Position numbers and translations under genes: made by a program. From positions 434,001 to 498,000 of the forward strand of contig CAJTBF010000001.1 in assembly GCA_910574195.1 (NCBI GenBank): DNA of 64,000 nt, given 5' to 3'. This DNA is from Lachnospiraceae bacterium (GTDB lineage Bacteria > Bacillota > Clostridia > Lachnospirales > Lachnospiraceae). Shown piece by piece: positions 35,286 to 44,154 of this stretch. Below the pieces are notes generated by a model. That model was not told where the DNA came from, did no database searches, and saw only the letters and a program-made list of their open reading frames with translations. Every line of letters starts with the position of its first letter. The first letter of the stretch is position 1.

Positions 35286-36989
35286 TTACTTCATCCGCAC
35301 AATCTTCTTATTCTCGATCTTATAGATCATATCGCACTCATTTGCCAGGCTCATATGATGCGTTACGATCAACAGTGTCTTTCCTTTTTTTACCTGCCGT
35401 ATGGAATCAATCACAGCCTTCTCCGTCTCCATATCCAGCGCTGCCATCGCCTCATCCATCACTAAAAGTTCAAACTCTTTATACAATGCTCTTGCCAAAG
35501 CAACTCTTTGCCGCTGTCCCCCGGAAATGGCCGTCCCGTTTTCTCCAATTAACGTATGCACCCCATCCGGCATCGCCTGCACCTCCTCCCATATCTGGGC
35601 ACACTGCAGACACTCTTTTACACGTGCGTCGTCAATCTGGGATTCCTCCTCGAAAAAGGCAACATTATTACGCACTGTCTCCCCGTTTAAGTGTACAATC
35701 TGAGGAATATAGCTTACCAGCTTTCCCATGTTCACCTTGCAGCTCCCTTTTTCATCTGTGTGGGAGGCCAGATCATAATCATCATAAAAAATCGTTCCAC
35801 TCTGCGGCTTTAACAATCCCAGAACCAGATCCAGAAGCGTGGTCTTTCCGGAACCGGAAACACCGATGACCGCAACGGCATGACCGGCCGGAATCTCAAT
35901 GGACGCGCCCTCGAAGATCGATTTCCCTTCCCGATACCCAAATGTCAGGTTTTTTACAAAAAGCCCTTTCCTGAAAGTCAGCTCTTTTTGCCGGACGGAC
36001 TGTGCACGCGTCTCTTCTGCTTTCATCTTCCTATACTGTGCAATCACTTCCCGCAGCGCCGCATACGACTTTTTACAAAATTCCACCCGGTTCATTTCAC
36101 TCAGAAGCGTGTTGGCCAGAGGCAGCATTCGAACCATGGCTGTAATATACAGCACCATTGGCGCAAGAATTGCCGTCAGATTTGATCCTGCCATCAGAAT
36201 CACTGCAAGAACGAGAAATAATACCGCCATCACGGAATTCCGCAGAACCATCCCCATACTACTGTTCTTATACTGATATTCCTCTGTCAGCTGCGCATAG
36301 ACTGCGCTCGCATCTTCATATTTCTGTCGGACACTTACGGAACGATCATCCATATTCATTTCTTTATAAGAACCAAATGCAATAGTAATCTGTGCATTCG
36401 CCCGGATCGCATAGATTCTGCTCTCCTCCCCATAAATCTTCATCCGTTCCTGATTATACCGAAACAAAAGCGCCACAGACACCGCCAGTGCGATACTGCT
36501 TATCAAGCCAATCCACTTTGAGACGCCGACCAAAATCAACGTATACCCTGCCATGGTGATTCCGCTGACACCGATTCCAATATAAGATACCATCATCTGC
36601 AGACAGTTGACCGTATCCTGGCGTACCATCGTCAGCGCCTGCATCGCCGTTTTTTGTTTATGCGCGAGCAGATCTTCCCTGACCAGCGCCTCATATACTT
36701 TCACGGACAATTTCTGCGCGCCCTCATATATAAAACGATTGGAAATTTTCCCTTTATATACTTCATAAAAACATTTTCCCACAGAGACCCCTGCCATACA
36801 GAGAGTAAACGCAATAATTGCCGGCGAAGCCTGGTTTTCGCGAGCCACCTTGTTGATAATATAAACAATCGTTGAAAGACTGAAAATATCCACCACCGGA
36901 CTCACCAGATGAAGTACCGCCAATAACTTCCATCTCTTACGGTCTTCCTGTTCCAGATTTTTCGTCAGATAACGAAACGTCTCTGTCAT
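35286..36989 (-). CDS. ABC transporter, fused permease and ATP-binding protein
   Basis: A 567-residue half-transporter. Residues 1-320 hold about six membrane helices. The nucleotide-binding domain (about 335-567) has Walker A GVSGSGKTTLLD, the signature ISGGQRQRVALARAL, Walker B LLVMDEAMAALD and the switch THH. The fusion of exporter permease to ATPase marks the ABCB type. Its start codon lies 53 bp inside the preceding glycosyltransferase gene, which shows tight coupling to the sugar transferase unit. Export of a lipid-linked or surface glycan component is a reasonable guess, but peptide export is equally compatible. AAGGGAG lies 5 bases before the ATG. Confidence 0.85.
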   Translation of the reverse strand: MTETFRYLTKNLEQEDRKRWKLLAVLHLVSPVVDIFSLSTIVYIINKVARENQASPAIIAFTLCMAGVSVGKCFYEVYKGKISNRFIYEGAQKLSVKVYEALVREDLLAHKQKTAMQALTMVRQDTVNCLQMMVSYIGIGVSGITMAGYTLILVGVSKWIGLISSIALAVSVALLFRYNQERMKIYGEESRIYAIRANAQITIAFGSYKEMNMDDRSVSVRQKYEDASAVYAQLTEEYQYKNSSMGMVLRNSVMAVLFLVLAVILMAGSNLTAILAPMVLYITAMVRMLPLANTLLSEMNRVEFCKKSYAALREVIAQYRKMKAEETRAQSVRQKELTFRKGLFVKNLTFGYREGKSIFEGASIEIPAGHAVAVIGVSGSGKTTLLDLVLGLLKPQSGTIFYDDYDLASHTDEKGSCKVNMGKLVSYIPQIVHLNGETVRNNVAFFEEESQIDDARVKECLQCAQIWEEVQAMPDGVHTLIGENGTAISGGQRQRVALARALYKEFELLVMDEAMAALDMETEKAVIDSIRQVKKGKTLLIVTHHMSLANECDMIYKIENKKIVRMK

Positions 36990-38025
36990 ACGATCTCCCT
37001 TCCGCTGTTTTCCTGTTAATATCTGTTTTTTTTCGACGGACGCAGGTTTCCCTCAAACGTCCCTGTACGCGAAACAAAAACCAGCAATGAAAGCAATTGA
37101 AAAACAGCATCCTCTCCCCAAAAGAAATACAGGAATACAATGGATGTCTCCTCTCAGCCTCCGCCTGATCTTCCAGTCTTCTGCACCCTTCTACATCCTG
37201 CATCCGCTTCATTGCAGCATATCTTCTCTCGAACTGATCCACAATATATAATTCCCATTGCAACGCAAACTCAAGCTGTCCCTTTTGATACTCACAATCC
37301 CGTATTCTTCTCACACACTCAAAATACCGTTCTCCCCGGGCGATATCATGAGAATGTGTGGCGCTTTTTGGATGCATTCGATAAAAATACCATTTTTGAA
37401 AAGAGAACACGGAACGAATCTTCCTGCCAATTAACTGATACAGAAACCAGGTATCCTCCCCATTGATCAATTCTTCGTCAAATCGCAGTTCCCCAACCAG
37501 ATCCCTTCGCACCATTTTTCCGCCAATACCGGACATCATATCAAAATCTTTTCCATGGAACCGTTCTTCTACTTCCCTTCCTTCCTCCGCCTGCCATTTT
37601 GGTTTTTCTTTGGCAGATATTTCGGGAAGTCCCCTCTCTAGTTGCCGGGAATCTACTCTTGCATAATCACAAAAAGCCAGATCTGCCCGATATCTCTCCA
37701 TTTGACAAAGCATCTCTTCCAAAAGGAACGGAGGAATAACATCATCACTGTCAAGAAAAAAGAGGTATTCTCCTTTCGCAAGGGCCATACCATAGTTCCT
37801 TGCCGATGAAACGCCTCCTCTTTCTTTATGATACAAACAAATCCTTTTATCCTCTGCTCTCAGCTGTTCGCAAATGTCCGCTCCCCGATCCACAGAACCG
37901 TCGTCAATTACAAGAATTTCTATGTTGTGCCAGGTCTGCCCCATAACGGATTGAACGCTTTGCTGTATAAAAGACGCTGCATTATACATTGGAATAATCA
38001 CAGATATTTTTTTCCTGTTACACAT
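36937..38025 (-). CDS. Family 2 glycosyltransferase
   Basis: A 362-residue GT-A enzyme. It begins ISVIIPMYNAASFIQQSVQSV, with VIDDGSVDRG as the nucleotide-sugar Asp motif (about 40) and FLDSDDVIPPFLLE as the DxD region (about 90). C-terminal to residue 250 it becomes basic and variable. It would add a sugar from an NDP-sugar to the lipid-linked repeat. The start at 38025 has AAGGAG 9 bases upstream; the longer frame to 38061 overlaps the preceding gene. The 3' end overlaps the ABC transporter start by 53 bp, so both share one transcript with the sugar transferase. Confidence 0.88.
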   Translation of the reverse strand: MCNRKKISVIIPMYNAASFIQQSVQSVMGQTWHNIEILVIDDGSVDRGADICEQLRAEDKRICLYHKERGGVSSARNYGMALAKGEYLFFLDSDDVIPPFLLEEMLCQMERYRADLAFCDYARVDSRQLERGLPEISAKEKPKWQAEEGREVEERFHGKDFDMMSGIGGKMVRRDLVGELRFDEELINGEDTWFLYQLIGRKIRSVFSFQKWYFYRMHPKSATHSHDIARGERYFECVRRIRDCEYQKGQLEFALQWELYIVDQFERRYAAMKRMQDVEGCRRLEDQAEAERRHPLYSCISFGERMLFFNCFHCWFLFRVQGRLRETCVRRKKTDINRKTAEGRSYDRDVSLSDEKSGTGRP

Positions 38026-38050
38026 GATCGGAAACTCCTTCACCACCGGC

Positions 38051-39505
38051 TTAAGCTGCACCGTTCCGATTGAATATCACACCGATCGTTTTCAGAATAA
38101 TCCTGCAGTCCAGACCAATGGTCCAGTTTTTTATGTACTTTGTATCCAGCTTCACAACTTCCTCAAAATCCGTGATGTCACTCCGCCCACTGACTTGCCA
38201 CAGACCGGTAATTCCCGGCTTGATCGCCATCCGTGTCCGGTCCTGCGGACTGTATTGTTCCCACTCGTCCACCGTGGGCGGCCGGGTGCCCACCAGGCTC
38301 ATCTCCCCCTTCAGTACATTCCAGAACTGCGGGAATTCATCCAGCGAGGTCCGGCGAATAAAGTATCCGATTCCCTGCGGAACCCCACGGGAATTTTTTC
38401 TCCCACTTCCGATAATCCTGGGATCGGAATCCATCTTGAACATCAGGGGCCGTCCCTGTACTTTATTCTGTTCCATCAGCTCCTTTTTCTTCGCTTCCGC
38501 ATCCACGTACATACTTCGAAACTTGTAGATTTTAAACCGTCTTCCATTTTGTCCGATCCGAACCTGTGAAAAGAAAATCGGACCCGGCGATCGTATGTAA
38601 ATTGCCGGTGCAAGAAAAAGAAACAAAACTGCCGTCAGCAGACACCCCACAATCCCCCCCATAATATCCATCATTCTTTTATACAGAAGCTGTTTGGGGG
38701 CTGCCATACTGATACTGGTTGTCAATACTGTTTCACTGCCCAGATATTCAACCAACTGTTTCCCCTCGTTGATATTCTCTACCTTCGACAGTGTCAAATG
38801 AACGGTAACTCCCATCAAAATAAAAGAATTAATCAGATTCATCGGATATTCCATGGAATCCGGAACTTTAATAAATACTTCATCTACCCACTCATGACAT
38901 ACATAATCCAGCACATTCTCCCCGGCGGCAACCACCGGAATGTCAGAAACCTGCTGCCCGGTTCTGTCCTGGTCAAGAAGCACAACCCCTCTGATCATAA
39001 AATTGTCATAAGGATTACTTTCCAGTCCAAAAATCACTTCTTCTGCCAGATCAGATACTGTCAATACAATCAGCGACTGTTTTCCCACAGAGGAACGTCC
39101 TTTTTTTAATAAATACTTTTTCCGAAATATGCGAGCCAGATAAACAAGAACAGAAGATAATACCGCTGTCACCAGAAAAAGGATTCTTGGATCATTCCCA
39201 AATTGCTCCGTCACAAACAAATAGAATACGGCCAGAAGCATGACCAAAATAATATATTTGATCGTCTCCCCCGCCTCAATCAGATAACCGCGCCGCAGAA
39301 TGTCCCGAAATGGACTAAACAAAAAACAGACAGAAATCTGACAAAGTGCGAGAATCACCGTCTCACTTCGATACAGTTGCTCGCTTAGAAAATAGAATCT
39401 GGAGCAGAGTACATACGCCGCCCTGAAGGCAACCTGCATACATAGTAAATCCAAAAGTATAAAATCCCAGTCTTTTAACCAGCCATAGGTTGACTTTTTA
39501 TACAT
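38051..39505 (-). CDS. Undecaprenyl-phosphate sugar phosphotransferase (initiating glycosyltransferase, WbaP/CpsE type)
   Basis: A 484-residue polytopic membrane protein that starts the repeat unit by moving a sugar-1-phosphate to undecaprenyl phosphate. Four N-terminal helices (residues 10-130) are followed by a CoA-binding-like domain (about 145-265) and the catalytic bacterial sugar transferase domain (about 275-484). The latter has KRMMDIMGGIVG, GPIFFSQVRIGQNGRRFKIYKFRSM, IRRTSLDEFPQFWNVLKGEMSLVGTRP and KPGITGLWQVSGRS. All catalytic motifs are complete. It is first in its unit, behind its own promoter, and is separated from the main polysaccharide run by pckA. Confidence 0.93.
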   Translation of the reverse strand: MYKKSTYGWLKDWDFILLDLLCMQVAFRAAYVLCSRFYFLSEQLYRSETVILALCQISVCFLFSPFRDILRRGYLIEAGETIKYIILVMLLAVFYLFVTEQFGNDPRILFLVTAVLSSVLVYLARIFRKKYLLKKGRSSVGKQSLIVLTVSDLAEEVIFGLESNPYDNFMIRGVVLLDQDRTGQQVSDIPVVAAGENVLDYVCHEWVDEVFIKVPDSMEYPMNLINSFILMGVTVHLTLSKVENINEGKQLVEYLGSETVLTTSISMAAPKQLLYKRMMDIMGGIVGCLLTAVLFLFLAPAIYIRSPGPIFFSQVRIGQNGRRFKIYKFRSMYVDAEAKKKELMEQNKVQGRPLMFKMDSDPRIIGSGRKNSRGVPQGIGYFIRRTSLDEFPQFWNVLKGEMSLVGTRPPTVDEWEQYSPQDRTRMAIKPGITGLWQVSGRSDITDFEEVVKLDTKYIKNWTIGLDCRIILKTIGVIFNRNGAA

Positions 39506-39539
39506 TCCTCTTCTCCTGAATCAATCAATGAAATAAGAT

Positions 39540-39683
39540 TGTAATAGTTCAGCCTGCAACTGCGCACTTGTACTTGTTGCGCAGTTAGCAGCCAGTAGTG
39601 TTATATCGTCGTGAATCCGCCCCTTTACCGCAGGCAAAGGGGCGGATTGGTGTAACAGAGAGGCCGAAGGCTGGACTGTTACA
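39540..39683. repeat. Palindromic intergenic element (copy D) in the sugar transferase leader
   Basis: Ends TGTAATAGTTCAGCC and GGCTGGACTGTTACA are inverted repeats about 144 bp apart. Inside are AACTGCGCA/TGCGCAGTT, the very stable ATCCGCCCCTTT/AAAGGGGCGGAT hairpin (39615-39648 region) and a nested GGTGTAACAG...CTGTTACA unit (39649-39683). The nested unit matches 59652-59688 in opposite orientation. The element lies in the transcribed leader of the sugar transferase gene. Confidence 0.55.
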
Positions 39684-39732
39684 TAAGATTTGCTATGCTT
39701 TATTACAAAATTCTACACAAAATATCACATTC

Positions 39733-39761
39733 ATATTATTATATTTTTATTCGGTTGTCAA
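39733..39761 (-). promoter_or_regulatory. Promoter P1 of the sugar transferase unit
   Basis: Minus-strand TTGACA (39756-39761) and TAATAT (39733-39738), 17-base spacer. The following about 40 bases (TGATATTTTGTGTAGAATTT and on) are nearly the same as those after the promoter at 59597-59625. Confidence 0.75.
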
Positions 39762-39769
39762 TATGACAG

Positions 39770-39810
39770 AAAAAGCAGCGCCGGATACGAAAATCCGGCC
39801 GCTGCTTTTG
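39770..39810 (-). terminator. Terminator of pckA
   Basis: AAAAGCAGCG and CGCTGCTTTT arms with an inner CCGGAT/ATCCGG stem, ending in T-runs on the minus strand. It separates pckA from the sugar transferase promoter 10 bp further on. The 338-bp gap 39506-39843 is filled by this, P1 and repeat copy D. Confidence 0.85.
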
Positions 39811-39843
39811 CGTATGCCACTGTATGCGAAAAAACTTTCCGTC

Positions 39844-41541
39844 TTAGTTCAACTCGTCTACCACTTTCTGAATTGCTGCCAATGCATCATCCGGCAGCTT
39901 GTCATAGCCTTCTTTTGCCGTCTCAAAATTCTTAATTTCATTGACACGGTCGTTCATACGGGCTTTCAGCTGAGAAACATATTCCGCATCATTCATATCC
40001 GGAATGAAACCTTCCCAATCCAAAATCTCAATATCAGAGAACGGTCCCCACTGATGGAAGTTCGCAGTCTTCTCCACAATTGCCTCCAGAATTCCAAGGG
40101 TATCTTTGGGCTGTACCTTCTTACCCATGAAATCACCTGTATTTACAATATAACAATCCACGTTCTTCTCTTCTACCAGCTTTTTGAACTTCTCATAATC
40201 ATTGGCCAGCGGATAGGTCCTGAACGGATTTGCATACGGAACAACGACCAGTTTGTTTGGATCCACGCCAGGAGCCAGCCGCTCTGCGGAAGATCTCTTG
40301 GTTGCCAGCGTTGCGCCCATTACGGATGCAAGAGACGCGCCTTTCAATTTTACAACCGGCGGAATCGTCGGATCTTTCATAATCCAGAAGATGGCATTTA
40401 CCGGAGCGTCAATCTTGTCCACACGGTTCGGAGACCACAGTTTGGATTTGATTGCACGGCCATTTCCATTCCGGATATCCTCTGTTACTAACTGGATCTT
40501 TCCTTCGTCATCCAACGTTGCGGAACAGTTCTGCGCAGTCAGAAGGAACTTATTGTCATCGCATCCTGTCGGATAATCTGCCGTCTTGTCAAAATAAGTC
40601 GGCTCAATCGCGATCGATGCACAGGTATCTGTATTAATAATAAATGCATCGTCATGAAGCACCTTAATCTCATACTTTCCGCCATGCTTTGCGTGGGTCA
40701 GCGTAGATTTTCCGGAGCCTGACAGACCATATACAGAAGCCACATACTTGGAACCATCCGCCAGCAGATATTCTTTCTGGCCACCGTGGCAGGAAGCATA
40801 ACCATTGCGGTTTGCAATTGCCCATACCATGGTCAAAGTTCCCTTCTTGTGCTCGCCAAAATATCTCATACCAAGGATACATGCACAGTTTGTCTCTGTA
40901 TTAAAATAGCACAGCGTCTTCTTTGCCGGATCGCTCAAGCACTCAAAGCTAACGCCTGGAGCCTCCACCGGCACCCACTGCGGATCAGAGAAAATATAAA
41001 TATCCGGTTCTTTTCCGTCTCCCACCAACTGGGATTCTTTATACATCTTCACATATTCATCAGACATATACTGGAAATTCAGCATCCAGTTGTACATGAT
41101 GTTCTCTTCTCCCTCCGGAATCAAAAGGTGACACTTCACCATGAATTCCGGATCCAGCCCTGCATATACGGTTGCATGATACATGGTCTTAAAACGGGAT
41201 GAATAGACTGCATCCATTGCAACCTTATCCAATGCTTCACAGTCTACACCGGGCTCCCCTGCAATCCGGCGTGCCGTTGCATACCGTCCTGTGATCGCAC
41301 CATCATTAAATAAGAGAACCTTCGCATCTGCATCCAGACCAAATTCCTCTCCTCTATATACAGGCATGTCTGTTACAACTGTTCCCGGAGAATTCTTCGC
41401 CAGATTGTAAGCCTCTTTTAACGTGTTAACCGGAACGACGTTATTGCCATAGAAAGCTGCTTCAATAATGGATCTTGTTTTAGAAAATCCTGGTTTGCCT
41501 TTTCCAATTTCACTTATTGGATAATACGCTTTTGTTGCCAT
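39844..41541 (-). CDS. pckA: Phosphoenolpyruvate carboxykinase (ATP)
   Basis: A 565-residue enzyme interconverting oxaloacetate plus ATP with PEP, CO2 and ADP. The P-loop kinase-1a motif VYGLSGSGKSTLTH is near residue 270, the kinase-2/metal motif VLHDDAFIINTDTCASIAIEPTY follows at about 295, and substrate residues lie in TGRYATARRIAGEP (about 90). It is slightly longer than the E. coli form (540). In anaerobes it often runs in the carboxylating direction. It has its own promoter and terminator and no link to the surrounding polysaccharide genes, so its position looks like an insertion boundary. Confidence 0.95.
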   Translation of the reverse strand: MATKAYYPISEIGKGKPGFSKTRSIIEAAFYGNNVVPVNTLKEAYNLAKNSPGTVVTDMPVYRGEEFGLDADAKVLLFNDGAITGRYATARRIAGEPGVDCEALDKVAMDAVYSSRFKTMYHATVYAGLDPEFMVKCHLLIPEGEENIMYNWMLNFQYMSDEYVKMYKESQLVGDGKEPDIYIFSDPQWVPVEAPGVSFECLSDPAKKTLCYFNTETNCACILGMRYFGEHKKGTLTMVWAIANRNGYASCHGGQKEYLLADGSKYVASVYGLSGSGKSTLTHAKHGGKYEIKVLHDDAFIINTDTCASIAIEPTYFDKTADYPTGCDDNKFLLTAQNCSATLDDEGKIQLVTEDIRNGNGRAIKSKLWSPNRVDKIDAPVNAIFWIMKDPTIPPVVKLKGASLASVMGATLATKRSSAERLAPGVDPNKLVVVPYANPFRTYPLANDYEKFKKLVEEKNVDCYIVNTGDFMGKKVQPKDTLGILEAIVEKTANFHQWGPFSDIEILDWEGFIPDMNDAEYVSQLKARMNDRVNEIKNFETAKEGYDKLPDDALAAIQKVVDELN

Positions 41542-41576
41542 AGTATCTATTTCCTCCTTAAATCCAAATTTGTTTC

Positions 41577-41605
41577 ATTATCTCACGTCTTCCAGAAAAA
41601 GTCAA
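41577..41605 (-). promoter_or_regulatory. Promoter of pckA
   Basis: Minus-strand TTGACT (41600-41605) and GATAAT (41577-41582) with a 17-base spacer, followed by TAAGGAGG before the ATG. Confidence 0.75.
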
Positions 41606-41633
41606 CCACTCAAAAACTCGACTTTTCATTCTA

Positions 41634-41703
41634 TTCCAACTGTACTGCGCTCTTACGGACTTTGCAGCAAGTGCAAGGTCCTGGGCTGCATAGTTATCAT
41701 TTT
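41634..41703. repeat. Palindromic intergenic element (copy B')
   Basis: Shares GGACTTTGCAGCAAGTGCAA and CCTGGGCTG...GTTATCAT with 21655-21718. It contains a CTTTGCA/TGCAAGG hairpin and sits 22 bp after the stop of the chain-length protein gene, the same position relative to the upstream gene as the other copy. Confidence 0.5.
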
Positions 41704-41724
41704 CTGTCACCGTTCGTTGCACAT

Positions 41725-43119
41725 TCAGATCACTTTGAATGCATCCTGTTTTTTCTTTCTTCGCAGCGGAGCATCTGCCCCTGAAAAAACCACGACAGAC
41801 AACGCTACAAACAATCCGCCCGTATAAAGAAGCGTCTTCATAAGATTGGAACGGACATAGGATTTTTTGTCCTGAAAAACAAAACTGATATATCCATTGG
41901 AAGTCTGTGCATCATAGTCTTCAATTGTTTCCACCGCCTGCTTTGTGATAGAGAGAATCTCCGTTTTCAGATTTTCCACCATCTGGTCCGCCTCTTTCCT
42001 CTGTTCCTCCCCGCCGGACGCTGCGGAAAGACTCTGAATATGATAATTATTCGTCTCAATATTCAACTGATTCTTTGTTGCAAACTCCAGATGAGAATTG
42101 GCCTCCGAAGCGAAATAATCCGTCCCGATCTTTGTCCTGGACTGGTAAAACTCTCCTGTATCATCCCTGGTGGGAACCAGTACCGCACGGGTAATGTCCC
42201 CGTCGTAACGTTCAATCGCCGCAATCCGTACCTGATAAGCCGCCAGATTTTTCAAATACTCTACATTGGTCAGCCGGTTTTCATAATTCAGGCGGGAAAT
42301 ATACTGTCCGCTGTCCTGGGAAAGTCCATATTTCAGCACATATGCCTGGTACCGCTCCAAAGAAACATCTTTAAAGTTTTTTGCTTTATCCTTTACCGAA
42401 GCAAAACTCTCCTGTGTCTCTCCTGATACAAATGTCCCGTTTTCGGTACGGCACATTTCCAGATAATCAATGATATTGCTGACCTGACTATCCAGATATT
42501 TATACACGTCCAGATAATCCAGATTGGAAATTTCGGAATAATCGTTCTCCAGAATATCTGTTTTTCTTCCATAACTATCCGTAAAATACGTATAATAGGA
42601 ATCCGCAACCGTCTCCAACAGCCTGTTTTTATCTATGGAAGCCGTTTTTTCCGTGGCCCTGTAAACCACCTCGTACTCCGTGGATACATAAAGATCTTTC
42701 GTGGAAACTGCGCCTTTGCCCTTTACATTGCTGACGCTCAATGCGCTTTTTACTTCTTCCGGAGACAAGTCTCCCAGATTTCCTGTCTCGACTGCGCTCC
42801 TTAGAACCTTGCTGCCAACAATTTCACTCACATCCAGCGTTGTACTGTTCGGCGTCAGGCCCTTGGATGCTTTCGGATAAGTAAAACTCATTTTGAAGCT
42901 TCCATAATAAGACATCCCGCTCAACAAAAACAACATACATAAAACGCCTCCCAGCACAGACGCTGCGAAAATGCGAGGGAAAGCTTTCCGATACCTGGGC
43001 AGTCCCTCCTTGATCTGCTGCAATTGCCGCTGACACAGAATCTGCACTGCGAACAGCAGCCCGCAGACAAAAGGGACTGCCAGCAGCAATAATTTTAAAA
43101 TTGGTCTGATTGCATACAT
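41725..43119 (-). CDS. Wzz/PCP-like membrane protein (possible chain-length determinant)
   Basis: A 464-residue protein with two N-terminal hydrophobic segments (about 8-28 and 47-68), a long extracytoplasmic helical region (about 75-425) and a C-terminal membrane helix (MKTLLYTGGLFVALSVVVFSG, about 425-447) followed by a basic tail. This two-end topology, the placement at the end of the polysaccharide run, and a TSNGYISFVFQDKK stretch before TM3 resemble polysaccharide co-polymerases. The general layout parallels the GGDEF-bearing protein at 53728, though pairwise similarity is low. No kinase motif is present. It may set chain length or help export; assignment is by topology and context. Confidence 0.6.
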   Translation of the reverse strand: MYAIRPILKLLLLAVPFVCGLLFAVQILCQRQLQQIKEGLPRYRKAFPRIFAASVLGGVLCMLFLLSGMSYYGSFKMSFTYPKASKGLTPNSTTLDVSEIVGSKVLRSAVETGNLGDLSPEEVKSALSVSNVKGKGAVSTKDLYVSTEYEVVYRATEKTASIDKNRLLETVADSYYTYFTDSYGRKTDILENDYSEISNLDYLDVYKYLDSQVSNIIDYLEMCRTENGTFVSGETQESFASVKDKAKNFKDVSLERYQAYVLKYGLSQDSGQYISRLNYENRLTNVEYLKNLAAYQVRIAAIERYDGDITRAVLVPTRDDTGEFYQSRTKIGTDYFASEANSHLEFATKNQLNIETNNYHIQSLSAASGGEEQRKEADQMVENLKTEILSITKQAVETIEDYDAQTSNGYISFVFQDKKSYVRSNLMKTLLYTGGLFVALSVVVFSGADAPLRRKKKQDAFKVI

Positions 43120-43157
43120 CCTGCTACCTCCTGGTAAATCTTCTGTTATCTTTCCTC

Positions 43158-44048
43158 TTACTCAATCTCCACCACCACTAATTCGGGCCGGTTATTGATT
43201 CTGGGAATCTTTCCGTGTCCGCCGATTCCCCGTGAGACAATCAATGTCCCATTTTCCAGATCATACTTTCCTCCTGCATATTGCGGAAAAAAGCCCCCCT
43301 CCGGATGATAAAATCCTCCCTTTCCCGGAATACGAATCAATCCTCCATGATAGTGTCCGGCAAACGCCAGATCAAAGTCTGCATCCTTAAGCTGACTATA
43401 ATACAGACTGGGGAAATGGGAAAGAACGATTTTGTATCCGTCTTCTTCCCAAAAACCTTCCATTTTCCCTTTTGCCCATTTCTTGTATCCATCCGTATCC
43501 GTCGCAATTCCTGCAAGATGAACGGTGGCGCCTTCTTTCTCAAATTCCACGCTCTGATTGATCAGCACGATAACCCCGTCTTCTTTCAGCATCTCATCCA
43601 ACGCTACGGAATCCATTTTCCCATACATCAACGTCCCCTCGTGATTCCCCAGGGTATAATATACCGGCGCAATTTCTTTTAATTCTCTGCACAGGTGACG
43701 GGTAACGGTAAACTCTTCATCATCCTGGTTTACCATATCTCCAATCATAGCAATCAAATCCGGATCTTCTTCCCGAATTGCCTCAATCAATTCCCTGTTC
43801 CCCTCTCCATATTCCATACTATGCAAATCAGACAATACAATCACTTTGAGGCTGGTGTCCACTTTTTCAGATTCCAAATGGTAATAGGTCGTCTCAAAAT
43901 GACGGTTCAAAGAAATCTGATATGCCAGAAAAACGGCTGCCAGCACAAGAAACAGGACGGGCAGCAGGAGCAGCCGTTTCCTTCTTGCCTTCCTTTTTTT
44001 CTTTTTTACGATTTCAATCTGTTGTCTTCTCAATTCTTCCACATTCAT
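43158..44048 (-). CDS. Membrane-anchored metallophosphoesterase (YkuE/YaeI-like)
   Basis: About 296 residues. A basic start (KKKKRKARRKR) and one membrane helix (about 27-45) anchor a calcineurin-type phosphoesterase domain facing outward. The metal motifs are VLSDLHSMEYG (D and H), IGDMVNQDD, TLGNHEGT and, at the end, SHFP and GHYHGG. Related enzymes cleave lipid-linked or diphosphate substrates. In this operon it could act on an undecaprenyl- or sugar-linked phosphate, but that is inference. The ATG at 44048 has AAAGGGG 6 bases upstream; a frame extending to 44237 overlaps the previous gene and is rejected. Confidence 0.85.
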   Translation of the reverse strand: MNVEELRRQQIEIVKKKKRKARRKRLLLLPVLFLVLAAVFLAYQISLNRHFETTYYHLESEKVDTSLKVIVLSDLHSMEYGEGNRELIEAIREEDPDLIAMIGDMVNQDDEEFTVTRHLCRELKEIAPVYYTLGNHEGTLMYGKMDSVALDEMLKEDGVIVLINQSVEFEKEGATVHLAGIATDTDGYKKWAKGKMEGFWEEDGYKIVLSHFPSLYYSQLKDADFDLAFAGHYHGGLIRIPGKGGFYHPEGGFFPQYAGGKYDLENGTLIVSRGIGGHGKIPRINNRPELVVVEIE

Positions 44049-44154
44049 ATCTTTCCCCTTTCCTCCTCCTTGGTCCCCCAGAATGGATTCTACAAACGCA
44101 TCCCCCCTGCCGGATTCCCTGGAGATTCCCCTCTTACCTGTCCGCACGCTTCTT

